Notes: generated by a model not told the origin, from the sequence alone. A stretch of DNA of 64,000 nt from Flavobacterium sp. KJJ (GCF_000708595.2 NZ_JARP01000007.1:248001-312000); one strand, 5' to 3'; positions 45,053 to 54,656 are shown, numbered from the stretch's first letter. Numbers and translations: made by a program.

Positions 45053-47614
45053 TTATAAAGAATATTTTAAAGTGATTCCGTAAGTTCTTTGATCACCAAT
45101 GACACCTGCATATTGTCCTGCATTTCCGCCTGCTGGCAATAATTGCTCATAATAATCTTTGTTTAAAAGGTTGCGTCCCCAGAAATGTATAGATAAGCCA
45201 TCTGCCGCACGGAAACCTAAACGGGCATTAAAAATAGCATAACCTGGAACAACTAAATATTTTGAAGCTGAAGGGCTAGATGAAAATTCAGATCGTGCAT
45301 AAGAATCTACCGCAACGAAAATTCTTCCTCTATTTCCAAAGAATTTTGCTTCGTCAGAAAGCTCGCCACCTAAAGATCCTGCCCATCTTGATACACCAGG
45401 CAAATCGGTACCCGAAACATCTTTATAGGCTACCTGAACTCCATCAACAGTAGTTCCGGTTTCTTCTAAAGGAAGTGGTGCATTTGTAAATTTGACATAT
45501 GTACCTTCGGTATAAGTTGCAGCGGCATTAATAGTCAAGTTTGGATTTACAACAAAGCTTGCATCTAATTCAGCACCTCTCACACGTACTTTATCTGCGT
45601 TTGCAAGATAACCACGATTTACACCCAATTCTGCAGCCTGAACGTTTGTTTGGAAATCTTTAATTTCGGTATTAAAGAACGCCAAGTTGAATATTGAATT
45701 TTTGAAAGGAGATGTTTTTACTCCAACTTCATAATGATTTACTTTTTCTGGTTTAATTACTGCAAGATCAGTCAAAGGGTCACCCGCTGCATTTGTCGGA
45801 AGCCCAGCTACGTTTACACCAACTGGCTTATAACTTTTTGCATAAGTTCCGTAAGCATTAATTTTATCAGATACTTTATAAGTTACCGTTAAGTTTCCTG
45901 AAAAATCGGTATTGTCAGTACTTGAATTAAAGGCTTGGTCAGAGTACACGGATTTTTTTAAGGCAATTAATGCAGCATTTGTCGTTTGTAAACCTCCGTA
46001 TGTTGTACGAGAATAACGAGCATCTTTTTTATCAAAATTATATCTTAAACCTGGTAAAATATGAAAACGTTCTGTTATAGCCCAGTCTAATTGACCAAAC
46101 GTTGCAGCACTTGATGCTCTAATGTTTGCATCAGTTTTAATACCATATCCTTCAAAAAGTCCTGGAGTTTTCCATAATGCACTTGTTGAGCTTTGTGCAA
46201 ATCTCCACTGTGCATTTCCAGATTCTTCAGTACCATCAGTTTGAGAAGTTTGATCGATAAAGAAAACACCAACAACTCCGCTAATTTTAGAGGTTAATTG
46301 TCCTGCATAACGAACTTCTTGCGTTATTTGAGTTTGTCTTGTAGGATTTTGTGATTTGGCTAAAACTTGTAATCCTGTAAAATCTCTATCATTTGATGGA
46401 TCCCAGTTCCAAAAACGCCAAGCTGTTGTCGAAGTCAGCGTTCCTGTTCCAATTTTAGTATCAATATTAAGAGAGATGCCACCCATATCTTGATTTGAGC
46501 GCCATGGTGTATCATGATCAATTTTACGATCAAAAGCATTAAGACTTGGCAATTGGTAATTCAAATCTTTTATAATAGCATCAAACTGGCGATAAGCAGC
46601 TCTTTTTGTAGGTGCCACACCTGCAACAACCTGAGCATATCCGTCAGGACGCTGTGTGGTAATATCTGCTGCTAATATAACATTCGTATTTACGCTTGGA
46701 GTCCAAAGTAGTTGACCTCTAATTCCTTGATTATTTAAACTATTTGTTGCTCTGCCAGTAGCAACATTATCAATTAAACCATCACGCTGTGTGCCTGAGA
46801 ATGATATTCGTCCGGCTACTTTTTTGCCTAATGCACCAGTAACCGAAGCTTTAGCTTGTAAGAAGGCATAATTTCCATAGCTTACTTCAAAATCAGCACG
46901 AGAAGTAAAACTTGGTTTGCGAGTTGTAATGTTAAACGCTCCTGAAGTAGTATTTTTTCCAAATAGTGATCCTTGCGGTCCGCGTAAAACTTCAATTTGC
47001 TCTACATCAATAAAGTCTAATGTTGTTGCCGCTGGACGTGCGTAATATACACCATCAACATAAAAGCCAACACCTGGGTCAATACCGTCATTGGTAAGTC
47101 CGAATGGAGAACCGAGACTACGAATGTTAATTCCAGTATTTCTAGGATTAGAAGAGTAAAGCTGTACAGAAGGAACAAGTTCTTTAATACGGTTAACGTT
47201 GAAAGCTCCTGTTTGCTCAGCCTGTTTGCCTGTTATAACAGAAATTGCAATTGGCACATCCTGAACTTTTTCAATTCTTCGTCTTGACGAAACAACCACT
47301 TCAACAAGTTCATTTTCTTCGCTTAATGTTACTTGTAGCGGAGCAGGGGGCAAGTCATTAATTTCTAACTGTGCAGTTTTATATCCTACGTATTGTACTA
47401 AAAGTGTTAAAGGAAGTTTTCCTCTTGTATCTATTGTAAATTTTCCGTTCGCATCTGTTGTGGTGTTTGAAGTAGTTCCTTTAACAACTACATTAACAGC
47501 TTCTAGGGGAATGTTTTCATTTGTTTTAACCACACCTTCAATTTTTTGTGCAAATGATAATGAGAAAGTTAAAATGGCTAATAAGGTAAATATGTTTTTG
47601 ATTGAATTTTTCAT
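45053..47614 (-). CDS. TonB-dependent outer-membrane receptor
   Basis: The 853-residue protein has a signal peptide (IFTLLAILTFSLSFAQ). A CarboxypepD_reg-like domain lies at about 24-100 (IEGVVKTNENIPLEAVNVVV, LLVQYVGYKTAQLEI). The plug at about 110-230 is complete (VQDVPIAISVITGKQAEQTG, GVGFYVDGVYYAR, VEQIEVLRGPQGSLFGKNTT followed by SGAFNITTRKP). A 22-strand-type barrel ends in YGITLKYSL. Plug and barrel resemble FecA-like receptors for small ligands rather than SusC, and no SusD is present. The Rrf2 gene lies upstream on the same strand, and its likely promoter overlaps a palindrome, so transcription is probably controlled by iron-sulfur or sulfur status. The ligand is unknown. Confidence 0.95.
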   Translation of the reverse strand: MKNSIKNIFTLLAILTFSLSFAQKIEGVVKTNENIPLEAVNVVVKGTTSNTTTDANGKFTIDTRGKLPLTLLVQYVGYKTAQLEINDLPPAPLQVTLSEENELVEVVVSSRRRIEKVQDVPIAISVITGKQAEQTGAFNVNRIKELVPSVQLYSSNPRNTGINIRSLGSPFGLTNDGIDPGVGFYVDGVYYARPAATTLDFIDVEQIEVLRGPQGSLFGKNTTSGAFNITTRKPSFTSRADFEVSYGNYAFLQAKASVTGALGKKVAGRISFSGTQRDGLIDNVATGRATNSLNNQGIRGQLLWTPSVNTNVILAADITTQRPDGYAQVVAGVAPTKRAAYRQFDAIIKDLNYQLPSLNAFDRKIDHDTPWRSNQDMGGISLNIDTKIGTGTLTSTTAWRFWNWDPSNDRDFTGLQVLAKSQNPTRQTQITQEVRYAGQLTSKISGVVGVFFIDQTSQTDGTEESGNAQWRFAQSSTSALWKTPGLFEGYGIKTDANIRASSAATFGQLDWAITERFHILPGLRYNFDKKDARYSRTTYGGLQTTNAALIALKKSVYSDQAFNSSTDNTDFSGNLTVTYKVSDKINAYGTYAKSYKPVGVNVAGLPTNAAGDPLTDLAVIKPEKVNHYEVGVKTSPFKNSIFNLAFFNTEIKDFQTNVQAAELGVNRGYLANADKVRVRGAELDASFVVNPNLTINAAATYTEGTYVKFTNAPLPLEETGTTVDGVQVAYKDVSGTDLPGVSRWAGSLGGELSDEAKFFGNRGRIFVAVDSYARSEFSSSPSASKYLVVPGYAIFNARLGFRAADGLSIHFWGRNLLNKDYYEQLLPAGGNAGQYAGVIGDQRTYGITLKYSL

Positions 47615-47809
47615 TTTTATATTAAGTATATGTAATTAGTAGAATTTAAAAGAAATTTTTTTAAATCAGCACATACACATATAAGAAGAATTGCTCACAG
47701 TTGTGAAGAATTTAATTTGATTGTTTTGCAAAAGATTTGTTACACTTGATTGACTTAAATGTACTTTCATGAGTTAAAATTTTGTAAATGGTTTGTTAAT
47801 TATTTTTTG

Positions 47810-47847
47810 CAAATATAAATATTAATTCTATCGATTTAATAGGAATT
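47810..47847 (-). promoter_or_regulatory. Promoter of the TonB receptor overlapped by a palindromic operator
   Basis: On the minus strand the -7 box TATATTTG (47810-47817) is preceded by an imperfect palindrome at 47824-47847 (plus strand aattctat-cgattt-aataggaatt), covering the -33 region. The leader to the receptor ATG would be about 195 nt. The palindrome suits a dimeric repressor or activator, and the adjacent Rrf2 protein is the obvious candidate. Confidence 0.6.
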
Positions 47848-47860
47848 AGAAAATATTTTT

Positions 47861-48274
47861 TTATTTCGTCACCAGTGAGGCTATTGTAATACCTTCCATA
47901 GCTTTCAAAGTTTTATCTCTAATAAGCATTAAACCGTGACGCAGACTGCATTCTGATTCAGTTTTACAATCTGAGCAAGGCTCGTAAAAGTTTAAAGAAG
48001 CGCATGGCAAAAGTGCAATTGCACCATCAAATAAACGGTGAATTTCTGCCAAAGTAATATCATTTTTTGATTTTATCAGATAATAACCGCCAAATTTCCC
48101 TTGCTTGCTGCTCACAAAACGGCCACGTTTTAGATCTAATAAAATTTGCTCTAAAAACTTTTTTGGTATGTTGGCTCCATCAGCAATTTCTATAGTTCTA
48201 GAAATGTGATTTTCGTCTTGTTCTGCTAAATAAAGTAAGGCCTTAAGGGCGTATTTTGCTTTATGTGATAACAT
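47861..48274 (-). CDS. Rrf2 family transcriptional regulator with four cysteines
   Basis: The 137-residue protein begins MLSHKAKYALKALLYLAEQ, the standard Rrf2 winged-helix opening. It continues with a recognition helix region (ISRTIEIADGANIPKKFLEQ) and the wing (VSSKQGKFGGYYLIK). Cysteines at 91, 100, 103 and 109 (CASLNFYEPCSDCKTESEC) lie where IscR-type members bind a [2Fe-2S] cluster, so it may sense iron-sulfur, redox or sulfur supply. The next gene on the same strand is a TonB-dependent receptor with a palindromic site over its promoter. Fold certain; ligand and target inferred. Confidence 0.9.
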   Translation of the reverse strand: MLSHKAKYALKALLYLAEQDENHISRTIEIADGANIPKKFLEQILLDLKRGRFVSSKQGKFGGYYLIKSKNDITLAEIHRLFDGAIALLPCASLNFYEPCSDCKTESECSLRHGLMLIRDKTLKAMEGITIASLVTK

Positions 48275-48370
48275 CTATATTGAATTATTAATTGTAATTA
48301 TGAATTATAAATTTTTTAATCTGATCTGTAATGAGACTGTAAGCTGTAAACTGAGACTGAATGCAAAATT

Positions 48371-49207
48371 CTACCATCCTCCGCTAGAACCTCCTCCAGA
48401 GAATCCGCCTCCGCCAAATCCGCCACCGAAGCCACCGCCTCCGCCGCCAAATCCACCTCCAGATGATCCACCTCCGAAACCGCCAAATCCTCCTCCGCTG
48501 CTTCTGCCAAGACTGCTTAATAGAATTACATCCATCAAGCTTGGGCCTCCGCCATTATTGCCAGAATTTCCTCCACCGCCTTTTTTGTTTCGAGACAGTA
48601 AAATTAATACAATTACAACAATTACAATAAGCGGCAGTATAGGAAAACTTTTTCCTTTAGCTTGTTTTCTTTCGCCTTTAAATTTGCCTTTAAAAACATC
48701 AATTATAGCATCGGTTCCTTTGTCAAGTCCATTATAAAAACTTCCCGCTTTAAACTCAGGAATAATAATATTTCTAATAATGGTTCCGCCTATCCCTGCA
48801 GTTAAGCGGTCTTCGACACCATAACCTGGGTTGATTGCGATTTTTTTCTCATTTTTAGCCAGTAATATTACAACACCATTGTCATCTTTTGCTGTTCCTC
48901 CAATTCCCCAGGTTTGTCCCCATTTCGTAGCTAACTGACTCACATCTTCTCCTTTCAAACTTTCAATAGTAATTACTACTATTTGTGTTGTAGTAGAATC
49001 AGAATAACGAATTAGTTTTTCTTCTAATTGGGCTTTTTCAGACGCACTTAAAATATTTGCGTAGTCATAGACCGAAGTCTGGAAACTTGGTTTCTCAGGA
49101 ATTGTAAATTGTGCAAAAATACAATTGGTAGTAAAAAGGGCTATTAATAGAAAGGATAATTGAAAAATTCCTTTAAGAATTGATGTTTTGTTTTTGGAAA
49201 CTTTCAT
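48371..49207 (-). CDS. TPM-domain membrane protein with Gly-rich tail (YgcG-like)
   Basis: The 278-residue protein has an export signal (FQLSFLLIALFTTNCIFAQ) and a TPM domain at about 38-165 (VYDYANILSASEKAQLEEKL, QLATKWGQTWGIGG, GVVILLAKNEKKIAINPGYG, then VEDRLTA). A membrane helix follows at about 188-205 and then a Gly/Ser-rich tail (about 210-278). TPM domains face the periplasm and are linked to membrane-protein quality control and photosystem repair in other organisms. It is the last gene of the lemA-TPM-TPM set, 3 bp after the second TPM gene. The CCxCC-rich opposite strand of the tail is not coding. Confidence 0.9.
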   Translation of the reverse strand: MKVSKNKTSILKGIFQLSFLLIALFTTNCIFAQFTIPEKPSFQTSVYDYANILSASEKAQLEEKLIRYSDSTTTQIVVITIESLKGEDVSQLATKWGQTWGIGGTAKDDNGVVILLAKNEKKIAINPGYGVEDRLTAGIGGTIIRNIIIPEFKAGSFYNGLDKGTDAIIDVFKGKFKGERKQAKGKSFPILPLIVIVVIVLILLSRNKKGGGGNSGNNGGGPSLMDVILLSSLGRSSGGGFGGFGGGSSGGGFGGGGGGFGGGFGGGGFSGGGSSGGW

Positions 49208-49210
49208 TAT

Positions 49211-49648
49211 TTATCCTTTTGAGATTTCGTTAGATAATTCATTTGTATCGTCTTCAGACCAAGGGAAATATTTTTTCAATTGTTCACCGGCATTCAAAAT
49301 GCCATCAACAATTCCTTGTTTAAAATTTCCTAATTTAAATTGTTCCACCATTTTATCTTTGGTACAATCCCAAAAATCAGAAGCCACAACATCATTAATG
49401 CCTTTGTCACCGCAGATAGCAAAAGTTTTATCTTCGACAGCAAAGTAAAATAAAACGCCATTTTGCTGTTGGGTTTCATTCATTTTTAATTCATAAAAAA
49501 CTTCTAAAGCCCTGTCAAAAGGAACTTTAGAAGTTGTTTTTTCTATATGTACTCTAATTTCGCCAGAAGTATTTTTTTCAGCCACGCGAATAGCTTCAAC
49601 AATTGTTAGTTCTTCTTCCTTGGTTAAAAAATCTTCTACTTGTGACAT
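49211..49648 (-). CDS. Soluble TPM-domain protein
   Basis: The 145-residue protein has a single TPM domain: LTIVEAIRVAEKNTSGEIRV, KVPFDRALEVFYELKMNETQ, then QQNGVLFYFAVEDKTFAICG, DKGINDVV. There is no signal peptide or membrane helix, so it is probably cytosolic or peripheral. It lies 3 bp before the membrane TPM gene and 109 bp after lemA, and the three form a common Bacteroidota unit. Confidence 0.9.
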   Translation of the reverse strand: MSQVEDFLTKEEELTIVEAIRVAEKNTSGEIRVHIEKTTSKVPFDRALEVFYELKMNETQQQNGVLFYFAVEDKTFAICGDKGINDVVASDFWDCTKDKMVEQFKLGNFKQGIVDGILNAGEQLKKYFPWSEDDTNELSNEISKG

Positions 49649-49675
49649 TTGAATTATTTTAGAGTTTAGTCCCTA

Positions 49676-49691
49676 TCCCGAAACCTCGGGA
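49676..49691. repeat. Short GC palindrome, variant copy
   Basis: tcccgaaacctcggga is a 6-bp stem with a 4-nt loop, related to the palindromes at 38674 and 38793. It sits between lemA and the TPM gene in one transcription unit. Confidence 0.6.
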
Positions 49692-49757
49692 CGGGATTGA
49701 TATTAGATTTTAGACGATACTTAGATTCTAAGAAGTCTACTCATCTAAAAATCTAAT

Positions 49758-50342
49758 TTAGAATTTTACTTCAACTGGTTTATCTGCTCCTGTAGAAGCT
49801 TCAAAGTATGGTTTTTCTTTGTATTCACTTAAGAACCATTTGTTTGGAATAGAAAGTACATAACCATTATATTCTTGAACAGACTCATTAAAACGAGTTC
49901 TTGCAGTTAAAATCTGATTTTCAGTGCTTGCTAATTCGTCTTGTAATTTCAAGAAATTTTCATTTGCCTTTAACGTTGGATATTGCTCCACAGAAACCAA
50001 TAAACGAGATAATGATGAACTAACACCGCTTTGAGCTTGGTTAAATTCTTTTAATTGTTCTGGAGTAACATTGCTAGGATCGATTGTTACAGAAGTTGCT
50101 TTTGCACGAGCTTCAATAACAGCTGTTAAAGTTCCTTTTTCAAAATCAGCTGCCCCTTTTACTGTATTTACTAAATTTCCGATAAGATCATTACGTCTTT
50201 GGTAAGCGGTTTGTACATTACCCCATTCTTTGTTAACGGCTTGGCTGTATTTTAAACCGTTATTCTTAATTCCGATTGACCAAAAAGCGATAATAGCTAT
50301 TAGTACTACAATAATTCCTACGGGGATTAACCATTTTTTCAT
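49758..50342 (-). CDS. lemA: LemA family protein
   Basis: The 194-residue protein has one N-terminal membrane helix (about 5-22, LIPVGIIVVLIAIIAFWSIG). The LemA helical bundle follows: VNKEWGNVQTAYQRRNDLIG, NLVNTVKGAADFEKGTL, LSRLLVSVEQYPTLKANENF, FNESVQEYNGYVLSIPNKWF, ending in the usual YFEAS near the tail. It is membrane anchored with an extracytoplasmic coiled domain. The exact role is unknown. It is transcribed with the two TPM genes and lies 37 bp after the MerR-type gene. Confidence 0.93.
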   Translation of the reverse strand: MKKWLIPVGIIVVLIAIIAFWSIGIKNNGLKYSQAVNKEWGNVQTAYQRRNDLIGNLVNTVKGAADFEKGTLTAVIEARAKATSVTIDPSNVTPEQLKEFNQAQSGVSSSLSRLLVSVEQYPTLKANENFLKLQDELASTENQILTARTRFNESVQEYNGYVLSIPNKWFLSEYKEKPYFEASTGADKPVEVKF

Positions 50343-50379
50343 ATCTGATTTAATTTAAGTTTGTTTCTAATTTATAATA

Positions 50380-50712
50380 TTACAATTCGTTCTTAATTTC
50401 GTTTAATTGTGTTTTTATGGTCTCTAATTTACGTATTATTTCGAATTTATCTAATGTTTTCTTTTGACCTTCCTTTAAATGTGTTTTAGCGCCTTCGAGC
50501 GTAAAACCTCTTTCTTTAACTAAGTGATAAATTAGCTGCAGATTGGTAATATCTTCTGGCGTAAACATTCTGTTGCCCTTGGCATTCTTCTTAGGTTTCA
50601 GGATGTCAAATTCGCTGTCCCAAAACCGTATCAATGACGCATTGACATTAAAAGCTTTGGCTACTTCGCCAATACTGTAATATCTTTTATCCTTTGAAAG
50701 CTCAATATGCAT
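50380..50712 (-). CDS. MerR family transcriptional regulator (short)
   Basis: The 110-residue protein has the MerR winged helix: YYSIGEVAKAFNVNASLIRF, WDSEFDILKPKKNAKGNRMF, TPEDITNLQLIYHLVKERGF, TLEGAKTHLKEGQ. The C-terminus is only a short coiled coil (about 85-110) and there is no effector domain, as in the small MerR proteins common beside M23 peptidase genes in Flavobacteria. It lies 47 bp after the peptidase gene on the same strand. Target genes unknown. Confidence 0.92.
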   Translation of the reverse strand: MHIELSKDKRYYSIGEVAKAFNVNASLIRFWDSEFDILKPKKNAKGNRMFTPEDITNLQLIYHLVKERGFTLEGAKTHLKEGQKKTLDKFEIIRKLETIKTQLNEIKNEL

Positions 50713-50759
50713 GTTTTTTTATTTTCTATTTTAATCCAAAAATAACACTTTTTAAAGTA

Positions 50760-51737
50760 TTAATCTAATGACTGATTTTCTTGGTTTGCCATATGTGAAA
50801 TTGCCACATATTCGGCAGCCGAAATATTTCCGTAATAAAAATTCAGCGGATTCACTACTTTTCCATCTTTATGCACTTCATAATGACAATGCGGGCCTTC
50901 TGATCTTCCTGTGCTTCCTACATATCCAATAACAGCACCGCGTTTGACATGTTGTCCTGGTCTGCAATTGTATCTGCTTAGATGCGCGTATAAACTCTCA
51001 TAGCCAAAACCATGCCTGATGACTACGTGGTTTCCAAATCCTGAAGCAGAATTGTCAGCTCTTGCAATAACGCCGTCACCGGTAGCATAAACGGGAGAAC
51101 CTGTGTTGGCAGTAAAATCCATTCCGTTATGCATTTTTCGCACTTTCGTGAAAGGGTCAATCCTGTATCCAAAACCAGAAGCTACTCTTTTTAAATTTTC
51201 ATTTTGAACAGGCTGTATCGCCGGAATTGCCAATAACAAATTCCCTTTTACACCCGCCAACTTCAAAATTTCATCTAATGATCTGGATTGAATGGCAAGT
51301 TGTTTTGAAAGTTTATCAATTCGTTTTGTGGTATTTAAAACTAGTTGCGAATTGTTATACCCCTCAAGATCCTTATATCTTTTGGGGTCTCTAAAACCTG
51401 CTTTTCTGATAGAATCTGGAATCTCGGCTTTATTAAAATAAACTCTGTAAATGTTATTGTCTCTTTCTTCCAAGGCTTCAGTTACATCATCAATTTCATC
51501 CATTTTTTTGTTTAAAATTGCATATTGAAGTTTTAAATTTTCAATTTCTCGTGCTTGTAAACGATCTTTTGGCGTTTCGAAATAAGGCGTATTTATTAAA
51601 AGGACAAAAACTAAAAAACCAAATAGCGCTGAAGCGAGCAAAAACAGCAATGCATAACCAATTTTGATTCTTTTTCTGGTTTTTATTTTTGTATAAGCCA
51701 GATTTTCTGAGTCGTAATAATATTTTACTTTCGCCAT
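50760..51737 (-). CDS. M23 family (LytM) peptidoglycan endopeptidase, membrane anchored
   Basis: The 325-residue protein has one N-terminal membrane helix (about 28-49) and a periplasmic coiled coil (about 60-180). A LytM domain at about 190-310 keeps both zinc motifs: H203-N-G-M-D207 and H283-C-H285. It also has the conserved ARADNSASGFGNHVVIRHG and LYAHLS segments. Since all ligands are present, it should be an active cell-wall endopeptidase. It is divergent from alaS and followed by the MerR gene. Confidence 0.94.
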   Translation of the reverse strand: MAKVKYYYDSENLAYTKIKTRKRIKIGYALLFLLASALFGFLVFVLLINTPYFETPKDRLQAREIENLKLQYAILNKKMDEIDDVTEALEERDNNIYRVYFNKAEIPDSIRKAGFRDPKRYKDLEGYNNSQLVLNTTKRIDKLSKQLAIQSRSLDEILKLAGVKGNLLLAIPAIQPVQNENLKRVASGFGYRIDPFTKVRKMHNGMDFTANTGSPVYATGDGVIARADNSASGFGNHVVIRHGFGYESLYAHLSRYNCRPGQHVKRGAVIGYVGSTGRSEGPHCHYEVHKDGKVVNPLNFYYGNISAAEYVAISHMANQENQSLD

Positions 51738-51784
51738 ATTTTAAAATACGCTATTTTTGCAGCTTGTAAAATAAGTTAGTCGAA

Positions 51785-51792
51785 CAAAATTA
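51785..51792 (-). promoter_or_regulatory. Candidate -7 box of the M23 peptidase gene
   Basis: TAATTTTG on the minus strand matches TAnnTTTG and lies 47 bp upstream of the start codon. No clear -33 TTTG accompanies it. Confidence 0.4.
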
Positions 51793-51926
51793 CTAAATGT
51801 TTCAGTTGTTCGAAGCTTTTTTTCCAAGAATAAAATAATTAGATAATTGCGTCAATTTGATAATTAGATAATGTAAGAATTAAAGAATTTATTGTTGCTA
51901 ACTTAAAGTTTTTTAATTTAAAATCG

Positions 51927-51997
51927 TCAAATTATCACATTTTCAAATTAACACTTTTTCTAATTGTTTAGTTATCAAATTATCACATTTTCAAATT
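51927..51997. repeat. Two direct 23-bp AT-rich repeats upstream of alaS
   Basis: The 23-mer tcaaattatcacattttcaa-att occurs at 51927-51949 and 51975-51997, 48 bp apart. Shorter variants (gataattagataat near 51856) lie upstream. The repeats end 23 bp before the alaS ATG, so they fall in its leader or promoter. Confidence 0.7.
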
Positions 51998-52019
51998 GAC
52001 TCATTTTCTTAATTAAAAT

Positions 52020-54656
52020 ATGAAATCACAAGACGTACGTAAACAATTTTTAGACTTTTTTAAGAGCAACGGACACTTAATCGTTCCTTCGGCTCCTATC
52101 GTCCTTAAAGACGATCCAACCCTTATGTTCAATAACTCGGGAATGGCCCAGTTTAAAGAATATTTTTTAGGAAACGGAACTCCAAAAAGTAAAAGAATAG
52201 CCGATACGCAAAAATGTCTTCGTGTTTCAGGAAAACATAATGATCTTGAAGATGTAGGTTTTGACACGTATCATCATACCATGTTTGAGATGCTTGGAAA
52301 CTGGTCTTTTGGAGATTATTTCAAAAAAGAAGCAATTAACTGGGCTTGGCAGCTTTTGACAGAAGTGTATAAAATTCCAAAAGAAAATCTTTATGTTTCT
52401 GTTTTTGAAGGGAGCAAAGAAGATAATGTTCCATTTGATCAGGAAGCTTGGGATATTTGGAAAACATTAATTGACGAGGATAGAATTATCCTTGGAAATA
52501 AAAAAGATAATTTCTGGGAAATGGGAGATCAAGGACCATGCGGACCTTGTTCTGAAATTCACGTTGATTTACGTCCAGAATCTGAAAAAGCTTTGGTGTC
52601 AGGAAAAAGTTTAGTAAATAATGATCACCCACAGGTAGTTGAAATCTGGAATAATGTATTCATGGAATTCAACCGTAAAGCTGACGGATCTTTAGAAAAA
52701 CTTCCTGCACAGCACGTTGATACCGGAATGGGATTTGAGCGTTTGTGTATGGCATTACAAGGTAAAACATCAAATTATGATACGGATGTTTTTACACCGC
52801 TTATCGAAAAAGTTGAGCAGATTACAGGTTTGAAATATACATCTGATGAGGTTAAAAACATCTCAGAAGAACAAAATAAAACAAACATTGCGATTCGTGT
52901 AGTTGTCGATCACGTACGTGCGGTTGCTTTTGCAATTGCTGACGGACAATTGCCATCAAACACAGGAGCTGGTTATGTAATCCGTAGAATTTTGCGTCGT
53001 GCTATTCGTTACGGATTTACATTTTTAGGTACAAAAGAGCCTTTTATCAATAAATTGGTAGAAGTTCTTGCAAACCAAATGGGTGAATTTTTCCCAGAAA
53101 TCAAATCGCAGCAGCAATTGGTTACGAATGTAATTCGTGAAGAAGAAGCTTCTTTCTTAAGAACTTTAGATCAAGGATTACAATTGTTAGAAAATGTAGT
53201 AGCAGAAACTACAGGAAAAGAAGTTTCTGGAGCTAAGGTTTTTGAATTGTATGATACGTTTGGTTTTCCAAAAGATTTAACAGCTCTTATTCTAAAAGAA
53301 AAAGGTTTCTCATATAAGGAAGAAGAATTTGAAGTTGAATTACAAAAACAAAAAACTCGTTCTCGTGCTGCTTCTGAGGTTTCTACAGAAGACTGGAATG
53401 TTTTAATTCCTGGAAATGTAGAAACATTTGTGGGTTATGATAAAACAGAAAACGAAGTAAAGATCACAAGAATTCGTAAAGTTGATTCTAAAAAAGATGG
53501 TGTTTTGTACCAAATCGTTTTAGATAATACACCTTTTTATCCAGAAGGAGGAGGGCAGGTTGGTGATAAAGGAAATTTGGTTTCTGCAAATGAAACGATT
53601 GAAATCATCGATACTAAAAAAGAAAACAACCTGATTTTGCATTTTGCAAAACAACTTCCTGAAAATATTGAAGCTGGTTTTGTGGCAAAAGTAAATACTG
53701 ATTTAAGAACATCAACATCAAAAAATCACTCGGCTACGCATTTAATGCATTTAGCTTTGAGAAGTATTTTAGGAACGCATGTGGAGCAAAAAGGATCGTT
53801 GGTAAATCCAAATTATTTACGTTTTGACTTTTCTCATTTCAGCAAAGTTTCTGACGAAGAATTACGTCAGGTTGAAGCAAGTGTAAATGCGCAAATTGAA
53901 GCACAATTGCAATTGGTAGAACACAGAAACATTCCGATTAAAGAAGCATTGGATAAAGGTGCAATGGCTTTATTTGGTGAGAAATACGGCGATAATGTTC
54001 GTATGATTGAATTTGGTGAAAGTAAAGAACTTTGTGGTGGAATTCACGTGAAAAACACTGCTGAAATCTGGCATTTCAAAATCATTTCTGAAGGTGCTGT
54101 TGCAGCTGGAATTCGTCGTATTGAAGCAATTACAGGTGATGCAGTAAAAGACTTCTATCAGAATCAAGAAAATACATTATCTGAAATAAAAGAAACATTA
54201 AAAAATCCACAGGATATTTTAAAATCAGTTGCCTCTTTACAAGATGATAATGCGAAATTGAAAAAACAAGTTGAGCAATTATTAAAAGAAAAAGTAGGAG
54301 CATTAAAATCTGAATTAGAGAAAGATTTCCAAGAAGTAAACGGAGTTAATTTCCTAGCTAAACAAGTAGATTTGAGCATGGCTTCTACAAAAGATTTAGC
54401 TTCAGCATTGGGAAGTTCAAAACCAGATTCATTTGTATTTTTAGCTTCTGTTGAAGATGGATTGCCAAATATTCACTGTTATATTTCTAAGGAATTAGTT
54501 GCAGGGAAAAGCTTAAATGCAAATGCTGTTATTAAAGAATTAGGAAAATATATTGAAGGAAATGGAGGAGGACAGCCTTTCTTCGCTTCTGGAAAAGGTA
54601 AAAATGCAAATGGAATTGCAGAGGCTTTGGCTAAGGCAAGTGAGTTTTTGAAGTAA
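52020..54656 (+). CDS. alaS: Alanyl-tRNA synthetase
   Basis: The 878-residue protein begins KSQDVRKQFLDFFKSNGHLI and has the class II catalytic core (RIADTQKCLRVSGKHNDLED, MFEMLGNWSFGDYFK, DTGMGFERL). The editing domain at about 560-710 has HSATHLMH and C-G-G-I-H-V (LCGGIHVKNTAEI). A C-terminal C-Ala domain follows with a coiled coil (about 720-775) and GNGGGQPFFASGKG. It charges tRNA-Ala in the cytosol and clears mischarged Ser/Gly. Length and all motifs are complete. It is monocistronic; its stop is followed by a hairpin built from the cgcaaag repeat. Confidence 0.99.
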   Translation: MKSQDVRKQFLDFFKSNGHLIVPSAPIVLKDDPTLMFNNSGMAQFKEYFLGNGTPKSKRIADTQKCLRVSGKHNDLEDVGFDTYHHTMFEMLGNWSFGDYFKKEAINWAWQLLTEVYKIPKENLYVSVFEGSKEDNVPFDQEAWDIWKTLIDEDRIILGNKKDNFWEMGDQGPCGPCSEIHVDLRPESEKALVSGKSLVNNDHPQVVEIWNNVFMEFNRKADGSLEKLPAQHVDTGMGFERLCMALQGKTSNYDTDVFTPLIEKVEQITGLKYTSDEVKNISEEQNKTNIAIRVVVDHVRAVAFAIADGQLPSNTGAGYVIRRILRRAIRYGFTFLGTKEPFINKLVEVLANQMGEFFPEIKSQQQLVTNVIREEEASFLRTLDQGLQLLENVVAETTGKEVSGAKVFELYDTFGFPKDLTALILKEKGFSYKEEEFEVELQKQKTRSRAASEVSTEDWNVLIPGNVETFVGYDKTENEVKITRIRKVDSKKDGVLYQIVLDNTPFYPEGGGQVGDKGNLVSANETIEIIDTKKENNLILHFAKQLPENIEAGFVAKVNTDLRTSTSKNHSATHLMHLALRSILGTHVEQKGSLVNPNYLRFDFSHFSKVSDEELRQVEASVNAQIEAQLQLVEHRNIPIKEALDKGAMALFGEKYGDNVRMIEFGESKELCGGIHVKNTAEIWHFKIISEGAVAAGIRRIEAITGDAVKDFYQNQENTLSEIKETLKNPQDILKSVASLQDDNAKLKKQVEQLLKEKVGALKSELEKDFQEVNGVNFLAKQVDLSMASTKDLASALGSSKPDSFVFLASVEDGLPNIHCYISKELVAGKSLNANAVIKELGKYIEGNGGGQPFFASGKGKNANGIAEALAKASEFLK

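Noticed and set aside
48300..48737. Proline-rich frame on the plus strand
   Set aside because: It is the reverse strand of the Gly/Ser-rich tail and middle of the TPM-domain protein; no signal or start support.
51840..51997. CRISPR-like spacing of AT-rich repeats
   Set aside because: Only two 23-bp units with a 48-bp gap, no cas genes, and the sequence is simple AT-rich intergenic DNA.
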